NCBI GenBank assembly: GCA_015501075.1
Contig: JADNYJ010000330.1
Span: 1-35,789 of the forward strand
Reading direction: 5' to 3'
DNA length: 35,789 nucleotides
Source: Gymnopilus junonius
Lineage: Eukaryota; Basidiomycota; Agaricomycetes; Agaricales; Galerinaceae
Shown piece by piece: positions 1-11,700 of this stretch; position 1 is the stretch's first letter, and every line of letters begins with the position of its first letter. The notes beneath the pieces are model-generated. The model saw nothing but the letters and a program-made list of their open reading frames with translations, made no database searches and was not told the origin of the DNA. The position numbers were made by a program, and so were the translations under genes.

Positions 1-1014
1 TTCCAGGTCGATGAATTCTTGGAGCTCCTCAGACTTGCTACGTGACTACAATTCCTTGACATTCGGCGAACTTCAGTTTCAGAGAGACATCGTCAAAAAC
101 TCAACATACCCGTGGATTTTGTCAGGCATGAGCAACTGCGGATACTCAATATTCATTTTGTAGACAACGGGGCGCGGGACGCTCTTTTCCTCAGCAAAAT
201 TAACCTACCATCTCTAAAATATTTGTGCTATAACTCCGACAAGTTTGTGGTGCCTACTGAACTCAAAAACCTACTCATACGATGTGCTTGTCCTTTGCAA
301 ACACTCGCCTTAGCGTGCCATTTCAACAGCGAAGATGAAATTACACCCGTCCTAGAGGTCATCCCGACCCTTCAACATCTCGAACTCAAACCATATCATG
401 GATCTGACTATCTATCGAATAATATTTTTCCGCTCCTCTTTCGAACCTGCCTCCAGAGTCCAAACAATCCTGAACAGGTGGCTTTCCTCCCTAATCTCAA
501 ATTTTTAAATTGTTACTCTGGGTCGCCAATTTCGTGGAGGGCGACTAGCAAAATTTTTGGTCGCATTTCCGAGCTCGGAGTTCCATATCGTAGACCCCTT
601 CGCACCGTTCAAATAGGCTTCCAATGTGAAGCCTCTGGTTTCTGCCACGCAACTCTGGACCTGTCTCAGAAGTCTCAGAATTACCTGGTTGATAAAGAGA
701 TAATCCCTCAAATATTATCCTTGAAGAAAGCGGGGTTGAATATACAATTCTATAGTCTGGACCCGGAAACTCGGTGTTTGTATAAGCCATTCGACTTGCT
801 AGATAGGTCCATGCGCTATCATGACATACCAGTTCAGGAGAAAGAGGACTTGAATTGTCATTTTGAGAGTAGTACGTACACATTTTTTGCGTTCCTCGTC
901 ATGAATCTCAGAAATTTTCGGATACGGCATTTCACAGATTTGCCAGGGTGTTTGCCGACTGTCGGCAGGCCATTTCTCAAGTTTTGGGAGGAACTTGGAC
1001 GATTTGCGCTCTGA
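1..1014 (+). pseudogene. F-box/LRR-type protein, 3' part, decayed
   Basis: The frame is open from the window edge to a TGA at 43-45, then continues in the same frame to a TGA at 1012-1014. Peptide on both sides of the internal stop reads as one leucine-rich-repeat solenoid (ELLRLAT, stop, LQFLDIRR, later LPSLKYL, LQTLALA, LQHLELK, LPNLKFLN). This spacing is typical of the large agaricomycete F-box/LRR families, in which an N-terminal F-box links substrates to SCF ubiquitin ligases. No F-box is seen because the 5' end lies outside the window. No in-frame ATG exists near the start of the long ORF (its apparent start at 112 is GTG). I therefore read it as a pseudogene or an allele with a nonsense change; a missed intron across 43-45 is the alternative. 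Family assignment is by repeat pattern only. Confidence 0.5.
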
Positions 1015-1556
1015 CCTAAGTATCCCAAACATCAAGTTTCGATAGTACTTGGTCTTAAAAATGTGGAGATACTTTAGGTTGATCATAGGATTCCACCAGT
1101 CCGACTGTACTATGCAGCGCGGAAAAGAGCTGCTAAGATTCGCTGGGCGCTTAATGTACTATCGCATGCTAAATATATCTCATGAGCAGCTATAGGAGCA
1201 TCTGAATGCAGTCCTTGTCCCTCGTGGATTTTTGGAAGGCATCATTTAAAAATCGCGTACCATGTTCAGATTTCCAAAAAGGACGGCTGAACGTTTGATG
1301 ATGCATGGAAGACTACTGCAATACTTTTCACCGTAAGGTTAACTTTGACAGCTAAACTTATATTGATCAACCCACTTTAGTTTCAACGTTTGACAGGAAG
1401 TATTCGATCTAAAAACCTACCCAAACTCTGCTAGTAAGTTCAACCTGGCACAAACCGAACAGTGACCCGAACCATCCATTTTTGGAAGCAAATATTCCGT
1501 CTACTAGTACTGATATCCATATAGTCCCAGTCCTTTGCCAGCGTTGTTAAGCTTTG
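1015..1556. other. intergenic, no gene seen
   Basis: A/T-rich sequence between the F-box-like fragment and the cis-prenyltransferase. Short ORFs are present on both strands but none has coding-like composition or a family motif. The promoter of the downstream gene should lie here; no clear TATA element or repeat was recognised. Confidence 0.5.
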
Positions 1557-2684
1557 ATGTTAGTTTCCTATTTTTTATCCCTTATGTTCATACGACGTGG
1601 CCTCACTATAACCCTCATGTTTCTGTGGAACAAGATTACCTCCTGTGCGTACACCATCTTCTTGCAAGTTCTTGCATCTGGGCCTATTCCGAAGCATATC
1701 GCCTTTATCCTGGACGGGAACCGACGATATGCACGCAAGAATAACATGCCTGTCCCCCAAGGCCATAGCGAAGGTTCTGAGTCTTTACATAGGGTGAGTG
1801 TATGGCCACCTGAGCGGACCAGTATGTGATTGTCATTAATTTGACTTAGATGCTAGAAATCTGTCTCCGCCTGAATGTGAAATGCATTTCCGCTTACGTA
1901 TTTTCAGTTGAGAACTTCAAACGCGGAGAAGAAGAGATATCAGCATGATGCAGCTAGCAGAGAAGAAATTAATAGAAATAACGCAAGGGTTTGTTTGATC
2001 CCATAACCACTCCTCTCCGAGGAATTCAATGGCAAAAATGACTAAACACCATGTCTAGAGAATTCCTAGAGAAACACGGTGTAAGATTGAATGTTGTTGG
2101 GAATAAAGAACTCTTGCCCGCGGCCGTCCAAAAAGCTGCTCGCGAGGCTGAAGGCAGGACGCGGCACAATACGCGGTATGTTCTTGAGCATGCCTTTTCC
2201 CCTTTATTAAAGTCAGCATTCCATTTGTAATAGGTTTATTCTCAATCTTCACATGCCTTACACCTCTCGCGACGAGATAACAAGCGCTGTCGCATCCTGT
2301 GTCCGCAATTCAATGCAGGACGAATCCAAAATTCCGTACGTACGCATTCCACAAATTTGATGCATCGTGATTTCACTGTGAAAGGTTTGTTCCACAGGAT
2401 AATAACAGAAAAAGACATCGACGCCCAATTAATGACTTCGCTAGGTGGCAGTCCGCCTTTAGACATTCTCATACGGCCGAGTGGAGTCAAGCGGCTAAGC
2501 GACTACATGCTTTGGCAAGTGAGTCAGGTATAATCATCATGGAGAGAAAGGTTTTGATAGCATTGGTTTTTAGTGCTGTGAGGATACACAAATCCAATTC
2601 TGCCCTACGTACTGGCCAGAGTTCGGATTGTTTGATTTTGTGCCTATAATATTGGACTATCAGCGCAGAAATCAGAATAAGTAA
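1557..2684 (+). CDS. Dehydrodolichyl diphosphate synthase (cis-prenyltransferase)
   Basis: Elongates farnesyl diphosphate with isopentenyl diphosphate at the ER to make dolichol precursors for glycosylation; the family is Rer2/Srt1/DHDDS. Exons are about 1557-1793, 1850-1988, 2059-2175, 2234-2335, 2398-2518 and 2574-2684. The start is the ATG at 1557, giving a hydrophobic N-terminal segment of about 40 residues and then the substrate motif HIAFILDGNRRYA with the catalytic Asp near residue 53. Later family landmarks are AYVFSVENFKR, GVRLNVVGN, MPYTSRDEIT, LGGSPPLDILIRPSGVKRLSD and CPTYWPEFG. All splice phases close, but exon 2 shifts frame: the 20 nt from 1925 to 1944 separate FKR from MMQLAEKKL, where human DHDDS has 7 codons (21 nt), so one base appears missing. 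Either an assembly deletion or an inactivating mutation. The family call is firm; exact boundaries are inferred. Confidence 0.85.
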
Positions 2685-2945
2685 TCGAAGACGTACATTG
2701 AAATGCTAAACTGTATCCACGTAGTCCAATACTCTTCTGTTATATTCATAACAGCCATTTCGAGTTCCAAATGCAATACAATTAATGTTGAGTTCAAAGA
2801 TTTTATTTCATAGACGACGACGAACAGGCAGAATGGTCGAACGCTACTTAGTCGTTGAATGAGATCAGTTCTCACGAATTCATACCGGGCCGGAGTCCTA
2901 AAGAGGGTCGTATTATTTTTTGAGCTTTTCATCCATTCGTCCGCC

Positions 2946-5900
2946 ATGGACGACAAACCACACAAAGCTCATAGGCCCTCGCAATCTGGTGCCAAGGCAG
3001 AGAAGAAGGACAAGGCAAAGGGAAAGGAAAAGAAACGCGGTTTCAACGAAAAAGTCTGTCGTTTGGTATTTCATCAGGGACCTAACATTTAACATTTAAC
3101 CCTTTTCTGCAGGCTTTTGCCCCAAAGTCAGGTCGACGGGCAGACCGTCAAGGTCGTCGCAATGTTGAGCGCGACCAGACTCGACTTCATGTGCCCCTTG
3201 TTGATCGTACTCCCGATGAGGATCCACCCCCGGTCATTGTCGCCATAGTTGGTCCTCCTGGTGTTGGTAAAACGACGTTACTCAAGAGTCTCGTTCGACG
3301 ATATACCAAACAAACTCTGAGCGAAGCCAAAGGGCCCATAACCATTGTCAGTGGAAAGAAACGAAGGATAACATTCATTGAATGTAACAACGACATCAAT
3401 AGTATGATAGACATTGGCAAAATCGCTGATCTCGTCCTGCTAATGATTGATGGCTCCTTCGGATTTGAAATGGTAAGTATATCTACAAAGGTTCATAACT
3501 CCGCCTTACTGATAACTTTACCAGGAAACCTTTGAATTCCTCAACATTCTCCAAGCTCATGGATTCCCAAAGGTTATTGGTATCCTTACCCACCTCGACC
3601 TCATCAAAAAGGCTTCTACACTCAAGGATACCAAGAAGGCCCTCAAAAGGCGTTTCTGGACAGAAATTTACCAAGGCGCCAAACTCTTCTACCTATCCGG
3701 TGTCCTCAACGGCCGCTATCCCGACACCGAAATCATGAACCTTTCGCGTTTTATCTCTGTCATGAAATTCCGCCCACTTGTTTTCCGCAACTCCCATCCT
3801 TACCTCCTTGCCGATCGTATTGAAGACCTCACGCCTCGAGAACTCATCCGAACTTCCAAAGGCAAATGCGACCGCACTGTAACAGTCTATGGTTATGTCA
3901 GAGGTACGAACCTTCGCCTTGGAACCAAAATTCACATTCCTGGAGTTGGTGACTTGGACATGAGTAGCGTCACTGTTATGGGAGACCCATGCCCCTTACC
4001 AACGGCAGAGTCAGAAAAACGGCGGAAGCTGAGCGAAAAAAAGAAGCTACTCATCCACGCTCCAATGAGCGATGTTGGTGGTGTCATGTACGACAAGGAT
4101 GCTGTTTGGGTCAATGTTCCTGGAAGTTTTACTAGAGGGAATAGGGATGGTACGTCTTCAATTGAATTTTTTGCAGTGTTTTCGAACTGATTTCTATTGC
4201 TTTTTAAGCCCCTCAAGGTGAGGGAGAGCAGATGGTGATGGACCTCCAGGACGTTGATGCAACCCTTGAGGATAGGGTGGCGCAGAGTAGTATCCGTCTA
4301 TTCGGTACATCCTCACAGGCACTCAAAGTAGACTCATCGCCGATTAGGCGAGATGAGGAGGGCTCCAGTGACGAGGATGACGAAGAGGAAGAGGAGGATG
4401 AGCATTCTGATTCAGGGATTGGTTCGGAAGAGGATGAAAGTGATTTCGAAGACCAAGAAGAGGACGACGAAGGTCTGACGGAAAACACACACAACACCGG
4501 TCGTGCCGGCCGTCGCATAGTCACTCGCAGTCTTCCCTCATCAAGCAAAAAAGAGAAGGCTGATGTTGAGTATGCCGACAGCGATTCTGACTTGGGAGAA
4601 GATGAAGACATGGACCGTATAGGGAAAAGAGTACGGCTTGATGAAGATGAGGAGGACTTCGATATTCCTAGTGACGAGGAAGGACTGGAGGACGATGAAG
4701 ATGAAGAGTCAATACCAAAGTGGAAGGCAAACCTTACTGAGCGTGCCGAACAACTGTCATCATCTAAGCAGAAGAAAAAACGGAAGGACTGGATCAAACT
4801 CATTTATTCTAGCTCTCTCTCGCCCGAGAAAATTTAAACGGCAAAATCGACGAACAATCAGATCAGACGGATGATGACGATTTCTTTCAGGTCAAGAACA
4901 AGCAGGCTGATGACTCAGAAGTCTTGGACGCTGGCAAAGAGCCCATCGACCCCGAAAGTCTCAAGAAATGGGAGGACGAAGATATGCTGGAGTCAATACG
5001 ACATCTTTTCATCACAGGGGGTGATGGACCCCCCGTGGAAGGAGAAGGTGTTGAAGGAGAGGACTTTGGTGAAGGCGAGGGTGGAGACGAAGAAGAGGGT
5101 GGCTCTGAAATGGGCGATGCTGAAGCTCGTCCGTCTGATCCTGCTGCTGATCGTGCAGCAACCCTGGCGGCAAAGAAAGAGCTGCTGAAGAAAAAGTTCG
5201 ACGAGCAATACGACGATCCTGAAGGCCCAAAGATGGATTTCTACGACGAAAAGAAGGATGAAATATCCCGTCAATTAGCTCTCAACCGTGCTGAATTCGA
5301 GAACGTCGACTCTGAAGCTCGAGCTCTTATTGAAGGTTATCGGCCAGGCCAATACGTCCGCATCGAACTCCAAGATGTTCCATGTGAAATGATAGAGAAC
5401 TTCGATCCTACGTACCCAATCATCATAGGAGGCTTGCTGCCATCAGAAGAAAGGTTTGGTTACGTTCAAGTTCGTGTCAAGCGTCATCGATGGTATTCAC
5501 GAACATTGAAGACCAACGATCCCCTCATTTTCTCTTTGGGTTGGCGGCGGTTCCAAACCATACCCATCTATTCACTAGACGACCATTCTATTCGGATGCG
5601 CATGCTCAAGTATACCCCGGAACATATGCATTGCTACGCCACCTTCTATGGACCTGTCACCCTTCCCAACACTGGATTCTGCGCATTCAACTCTCTCGCG
5701 TCGGATGTGGCAGGTTTCCGTGTATCTGCGACTGGTGTTGTGCTGGACATTGACCGCTCAACGAAGATTGTGAAGAAATTGAAGTTGACGGGAGTTCCAT
5801 ACAAGATCTTCAAAAATACAGCCTTCATCAAGGACATGTTCAGTACTTCGCTGGAGGTGGCCAAGTTTGAAGGTGCCAACATAAGGACAGTTTCGGGTAT

Positions 5901-6601
5901 CAGAGGGCAGGTCAAGAAGGCATTACCCAAACCTGAAGGATGCTTCCGTGCTACCTTTGAGGACAAGGTGTTGAAGAGTGGTATGTCCTTAGCTTTTCGC
6001 TTTTAACCTTTATGGCCTACTGATAACTTACTCAGACATTGTGTTCCTTCGTGCGTGGTACTCGATCCAACCCCGTAAGTTCTACAACCCCGTTACATCC
6101 CTCCTGCTGTCGGAAAAATCCAAATGGGCTGGCATGCGTCTTACTGGACAAATTCGACGAGACGAAGGTATCAAAACACCCCTCAATGTCAACTCGACGT
6201 ACAAAAAGATTGAACGTGCTCCCCGTCGGTTCAATCCTCTGGTCGTTCCAAAGAAACTGCAGGCTGCCCTACCCTTTGCGTCCAAGCCGAAGTTGATGAA
6301 GGCACAAAAGAACCAGACATACCTTCAGAAACGTGCTGTCGTGATGGAGCCAGAAGAAAAGAAGGCTTTAGCACTAATGCAGCAGATACGTGCATTGCGG
6401 AAGGACCAGGTGTCTAGGAGACACGAGAAGAAGGAAGAGAAGAAGACTGAGAGGGCGAAGAAACTGGAGAAAGAGGAAGCAAAGAGGGCAGAGAAGGACA
6501 AGGAAAGGAAGAAAGATGTCATGCGTATGGCTGGTCAAAAGAGCAAACGAGAGGCTGAGTTGGAAGATGGGCGAGGAAGAACTAAAAGGCGGAAGACATG
6601 A
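2946..6601 (+). CDS. BMS1: Ribosome biogenesis GTPase BMS1
   Basis: Nucleolar GTPase of the small-subunit processome that works with Rcl1 in 18S rRNA maturation. Exons: 2946-3053, 3113-3472, 3525-4149, 4209-5980 and 6036-6601, about 1143 residues, normal for the family. The start ATG at 2946 gives a Lys-rich N-terminus. The P-loop GPPGVGKT is at about residues 83-90, followed by the BMS1-type [15 protein letters not shown] and THLDLIKK (G4 region). The middle is very acidic (4340-4720). The C-terminal AARP2CN/BMS1 signature includes [38 protein letters not shown] and [10 protein letters not shown], and the protein ends in a Lys/Arg-rich coiled tail. Exon 4 needs one extra base near 4829-4838 (AAAATTTAAA): LSPEKI runs into TAA in one frame while [10 protein letters not shown] continues in another. 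As the gene is essential in yeast, a homopolymer sequencing error is the likeliest cause. Confidence 0.93.
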
Positions 6602-7004
6602 TTAAGGCTGGGCGTCACTTGTTTTTAGAGCAGATGTGTATACTATTTTCATACCGCTTAGTGTCTTGATAGCTGGCTTTCTTAATCCTGGTGGAAGGGT
6701 CTCATGGGAGATCGAAAGTAACATTTAACACGAGCGTTGGTTGCCTACTTCATTGTTCGCCTAAAACGTGACAGTCTAGACTTGAACTAAACCTGTCAAC
6801 AAACGGCCTTTGACTTGCGACTACTACGTCCTTTTGGCACCCAAAGTGGCACTTCTCACAATTTGAGTACTTTCTTTGCTGTTCTATTTTACGTCGACTC
6901 GAGCATGGCACCTGGTGGCAAATTCTGACCTGCCAACCGCCCTCATAAGCCTTCAAGAAACTTGAAAGGGCTCAATCATTGAATTCTAGCACCTTACCAG
7001 AGCC
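6602..7004. other. intergenic, no gene seen
   Basis: Spacer between the BMS1 stop and the HDAC start, both on the plus strand. It must hold the BMS1 3' end and the HDAC promoter. Only short ORFs without coding-like composition were seen. Confidence 0.5.
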
Positions 7005-8654
7005 ATGGACCCTGAAAATATTCCAAGAAAAGCTGTAGTATACATAGGCTCCCAAGAGCTTGCTAAGGTATTAATAATATACCCTTTTTCTTCAAATTTT
7101 GGAAAGCAAGAACTAAAGACTTCGCTTAGATATCTTCCTTGCTGCCTTCAAATAGAAAGAGATCCATGATCGTTCACTCTTTGATCAAGTCTTTGGGTCT
7201 TATGGATGCAGACTCATCGGGAAAAAGGAGACTCCAGGTAGTTACTCCTAGAAAAGCGACTTACAGGGACCTCGCTGTATACCACACTCGCGACTATCTT
7301 GACTTTGTCCTCAATTCCAGCAAATCAGATAGCGCAGAGACAGACGGCGGCTTCTCAATCAACGCGGAATTCGGTCTTGAAGACGTGATTATCTTACCGT
7401 TTCCTTTCTACTACTTGATTCATTGCAGCCATCTAATTTAATCTAGGACTGTCCTCCATTCCCTGGTCTCGCACAATACGTTCAGATTGTTGGAGGCGCG
7501 ACCCTTACAGCCGTTAGCGCCCTGCAGCAAGATCTGACCGATATTGCCATGTGCTGGGACGGGGGAAGGTACGAACTTAAATTGCAGTTTATTTTCCTGT
7601 TTCCTTTTACCAACAAATAGGATAGACATCATGCTCGTAAATCGCAGGCGTCTGGATTTTGTTATGTGGCAGACTGCATTTTGGCTATCTTAGCTTTTAA
7701 ACGGAACCTCCCTAGAGTTCCTAGTCAATCAACAGACGCGGCTATCCCCATCTCAGTGCAGAAACCGCGCATCATGTACCTGGACCTGGACCTTCACTTT
7801 TCCGACGCAGTTTCTGAGGCATTCTACTCTCCGAAGTCCTTGTCGCCTACTCCTCAGATTTTGGTATATTATGTGTATCTCTTCTATTTTATTGTCTAAA
7901 CGCACCTCACAGACATTGAGCATCCATCATGCCGCGCCAGGATTCTTCCCTCCTTCTGAGCGCAGCCAACTGCCTGATGTTTGTAGTCCGGATTTCGATC
8001 CTTTCACCTTATCGATTCCTCTGCGCCAAGGCGCATCGAATACAACTTATTCCACAATTTGGCCAATAGTCGAGCAAGTGAAAAATACTTTCAAGCCTGA
8101 TTATATAGTGATTCAATGCGGTGTTGATGCCCTGGCCGGTGATCCATGCTCGACTTTCAATTGGTCTCTAGGTGAAGAAGAAGGCTCACTGGGTTGGTGC
8201 ATAGAGAGAATATTAGCCCAGTGGACGGGCAAAAAACTCCTCCTTGGAGGTGGTAAGGAAAAAGCCTACCCTAGAGGATTATGAAACTCATTCACGGATT
8301 GAAGGCGGGTACAACTCACCAAATGCTGCCAGAGCTTGGAGCTACTTAACATCGATCGCAGTGAGTCTCTTTTTTGTGTCCATGATCCATTTCCAAACTT
8401 GCTTTTATTCGCAGTTGGAAAGCCCCCTTAGTTTGGCGACTGAGATTCCTGACCATGCTGGCTTTCCTCTCTATGCGCCTTCTTTCACAGTATGTGTCGG
8501 AGGAGCCATCATTAGCAGTGATTCTGACCCTTCCTATCAGCTCGATGTTCCTGCAGGCAACATGTCTGACCACAACACTCAGGAATACTTGACTTCCATC
8601 AAATCTTGTTTCGATAAAGTACTTGTCGCACTACACAGTAGACTCAATCCCTAG
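7005..8654 (+). CDS. Class I histone deacetylase, HDAC8/Hos1-like
   Basis: Zn-dependent lysine deacetylase of the arginase-like fold. Eight exons: 7005-7067, 7130-7384, 7447-7568, 7626-7863, 7913-8252, 8305-8360, 8415-8489 and 8541-8654, giving 420 residues, a usual length. Seen in order: DCPPFPGL; the charge-relay pair HH at about 148-149 in [16 protein letters not shown]; Zn ligands Asp202 and His204 in [21 protein letters not shown] with the third Zn-ligand Asp; [14 protein letters not shown] with the transition-state Tyr; and a C-terminal APSF/TLDVPAG. The HHGD of most class I enzymes reads HFSD here; the Zn-binding His is kept and the next His is Phe. The acceptor at 7624-7625 was chosen because it alone restores GGRHHA. 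The last intron, 8490-8540, is 51 nt with no stop, so its retention would leave the frame open. Only 76 bp separate its stop from the convergent GH51 stop. Confidence 0.9.
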
Positions 8655-8730
8655 AAAAAGATTTTGATGGAATAAGAATCATCGCCCATTTTCTACGCTC
8701 GTTTATCCTTTCCTATGTGTGCCACGCATT

Positions 8731-11700
8731 TCAGAATGCAGTAAATGTCAAAACGTTTACGCTGACGGCTGGCGCTGTATAAGTGAAAGTCTTCCCTGTG
8801 TGTATGGTACTGTTGACTGGGACGATGAGATTTGGGTCTGTAGGCGTATTGCTACCTGTTTCAGGTCCTGTCAAAACCTGTGCTGTGCCGGTCGCAGCTA
8901 CGTGACTGAATGGCAAAACAAAATGACAGGTGCTGCGGTGCTTGCGACGTTGGAAATCTGCCAAAAGGTTAATACCAATCGGCCCCAATGTGAAGTATTC
9001 ACTCTACTTTGATAATGATCTGTCTGGTAGAAGTCTTGCGCACAACACTCCAGAATAAAGTTCCACTCGGAGAAGGCAAAGTACTTGGGATGTACTCGTC
9101 ACCACGGTTCAGGCTAAATAACTGGAGAAATGGCAGTGCTTCAGTGTTTCGTAAAGGTTAGAGGTTTGTTTGTAAACGTTACCTTCTGAACGTAATAGCT
9201 CGTTGAGCGATATACTGCGCCAGCACTTGCAAGGAGAAACGTCAACTGGATGTTTTGTGATCAAACAAATGCACTCACTCGAACGCGAGCAGATTTGGTG
9301 TCTACAAGTTGTCCTCGTCAGAAAATGCGATCATGAGAGGAAGCAAGTCAGAACAAACCCATTGGTTATATGTGACATGCTGACAGAATTGACGTGAGCC
9401 TAAGAAAGCATCAGATTATAAGAAGCGCTTACCCCAAGTAGGGGCGCATAGGAAGCTGCAAACCTGCAAGTCACGAGTAAGTATTTTCTTTCTCAGCTTG
9501 AAGAAAGAGATGTAGCACATACACAATGTCGCTATTCCTCTCGAGGCCTGTCATAAATGCAGCCTCGCCAGCAGAGCCTTGAAGCGATGTTGAATAACAG
9601 TTCGTAGTCAATCCACCGATGGACTCACTTTGCATAGTAGGGAAGGTGAGACGACCCGTGGCTGGAATTCCAAATATGTCACTTGCATTGGTAGAAATCG
9701 CTGCATACTCTCCCTACACCAATAGTTCACATTAGATGGCGATCATGATTTTGAGAAGTATCTGCATACCTCGAAATATTTGGTCCGTTACGCTGTTCTC
9801 CGTCAGCCTTGAACAAGAATAAAAGGTGCAAAAGGTCCTGTCTTACCTCGAAGGTATCATAGAAGAAAGAATTTTGTGCGAACCAACCTGTAGAAGACAT
9901 CATTAGCGTCATTTGTATTGAACATGAGGTTACTCGCTTGGTGTTTGGTATACATGGATGTCGTAATCAGCTGGGTTGGGCGATATGATTGGACTGAATG
10001 GATTAGTGGTCGCAATAAACTCTGTCATCCAGGAGCGTCAGTCTTCGTCAAAGGTTGATTAGAGAGCAAAGACATCGAATATTTGGGAACTGCGGCTGTA
10101 ATGCAGTAATAAAATCATTCCACCTGTACGGATATCTGTTCGGGAACATTTTCAGCCGTTGTTCAACAATTACGGCGGCCATGATATCACTTACGTAGAG
10201 GAAAAGAAATCCTAGTGCAAAAATGAGCAGATGTGTCGATCTCTGTACGAAATATGTATAGAAACCTCGTTTCCAACTTCGACGTAATTCAGTATGAATG
10301 GCTCTGGGCGACCAAGGGAAGCTCGAAGAGCAGCTATTGCAAACGAATTAGTCTCGTATACGAATGCCAGAAATACTGATAGCATCCTTACCCGCTGCAC
10401 TTTTCGATTGGTCACCCACGACGAAATTTATCTACACAAACCGGTTATGAGTAAAAATTAAAATGAATATGTAGATGGCATGCAGTACTTGATCAGCCGC
10501 TTGTTGAATATACGGTTGGAGGTCGCCCTCTGCTATGCTCTGCCCATCAAGAGAATATCCTTCAGTTGGTGCCCCATTGGGTCAGGTAAAATTGCTTGAA
10601 GCCTATTGGCGCTGAATCTTACCTGCCCAGATAGCCATTATAGGTTGCATTCCAACATCCTCACACCAGTTCAAGTACTCGAAGAGTCCAAGGCCGCTGC
10701 ACGTGAAGTCAGTATCTATCCTCTTACTTTGGGAGCAACGGCGGCGTACTCTGTGTTGACGTATCCCCAATCGCCCTCTCTTCCTAAGGTACACCAAATC
10801 GATCAGAGATGAATAGGATAGGAAAGTAAGGTATTTTACCGGGCCTGTCCAGCAACGAGCCAACCTTGAAGTCGATCAGGATAGGAATTGCACGCCGTCA
10901 ATTAAGAGAACGACTTGCCGTTGCATTCCATTGCCATCGAGTTGACGGTGTTTGGCCTTCAAGGTTATTTCCACCAGGCAGACGAAAGAAAGATGGTCCT
11001 GCCTCAGCAAGGGCCTAGAGTGAGAAGATGAGACCTCATGCAAAGGTACACGACTTTACTTGCAGTCGTACCTCGGCGATGTCAACCCTCATTCCATTTT
11101 CCCGATCTTTGAATGTAGGCGGGAAGAGAGAAAACATGGCAAAATTAATGCTTTGCCCTGAAGCGGACACCCCATCGAAGGCAACAGTAAACAAGTTGGA
11201 AATGGTGCTTGTACCTGTCCTTGCAGTAATAGTCGCAGTTACTTGCTTCCAGCTAGTTTGTGAGCCAGAGAGCTGGACTGTCGCTGAGCCGAAGACTTGT
11301 CCAGAGGTGGACTGAAGACTAATTACAGTCTTCAAATTGGATTTAAACCTGCTGGGAAATCTATAAAAAAAGGATGTTTTGTATTTCGTCCCTGCTGTAA
11401 CTTTGATGCCTGAGCAAAAAGACATGAGACGTTTGAATGGGCGACAGCCTATGAAGGAGATAATATATACCAGAGAAACCTGTATTTGAGAACCCAACAG
11501 AGCCAGTCGTTCCAGCAGGTACAGAAATTTGAAGTGCATTCGGGAGAGCTGAGGAGACTGGCTCAGTCTCCGCGATGACGGAAATATTGGCTCCATTTAC
11601 AGCTTGCCAGCCGTTCAAGGCTGCTGCTGTACCTTGAATTGAAGTCAGTATACCCTGTAGGTTTTATGTCTACAGGTCTATCTCACCTGGTGTGACCAGC

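Noticed and set aside
4213..4803. 196-codon Ser-rich ORF on the minus strand
   Set aside because: It is the antisense shadow of the Asp/Glu-rich BMS1 segment (GAT/GAG read backwards gives Ser codons); no family motif or start context.
8719..9012. Cys-rich plus-strand ORF of 97 codons
   Set aside because: It is antisense to the conserved C-terminal exons of GH51.
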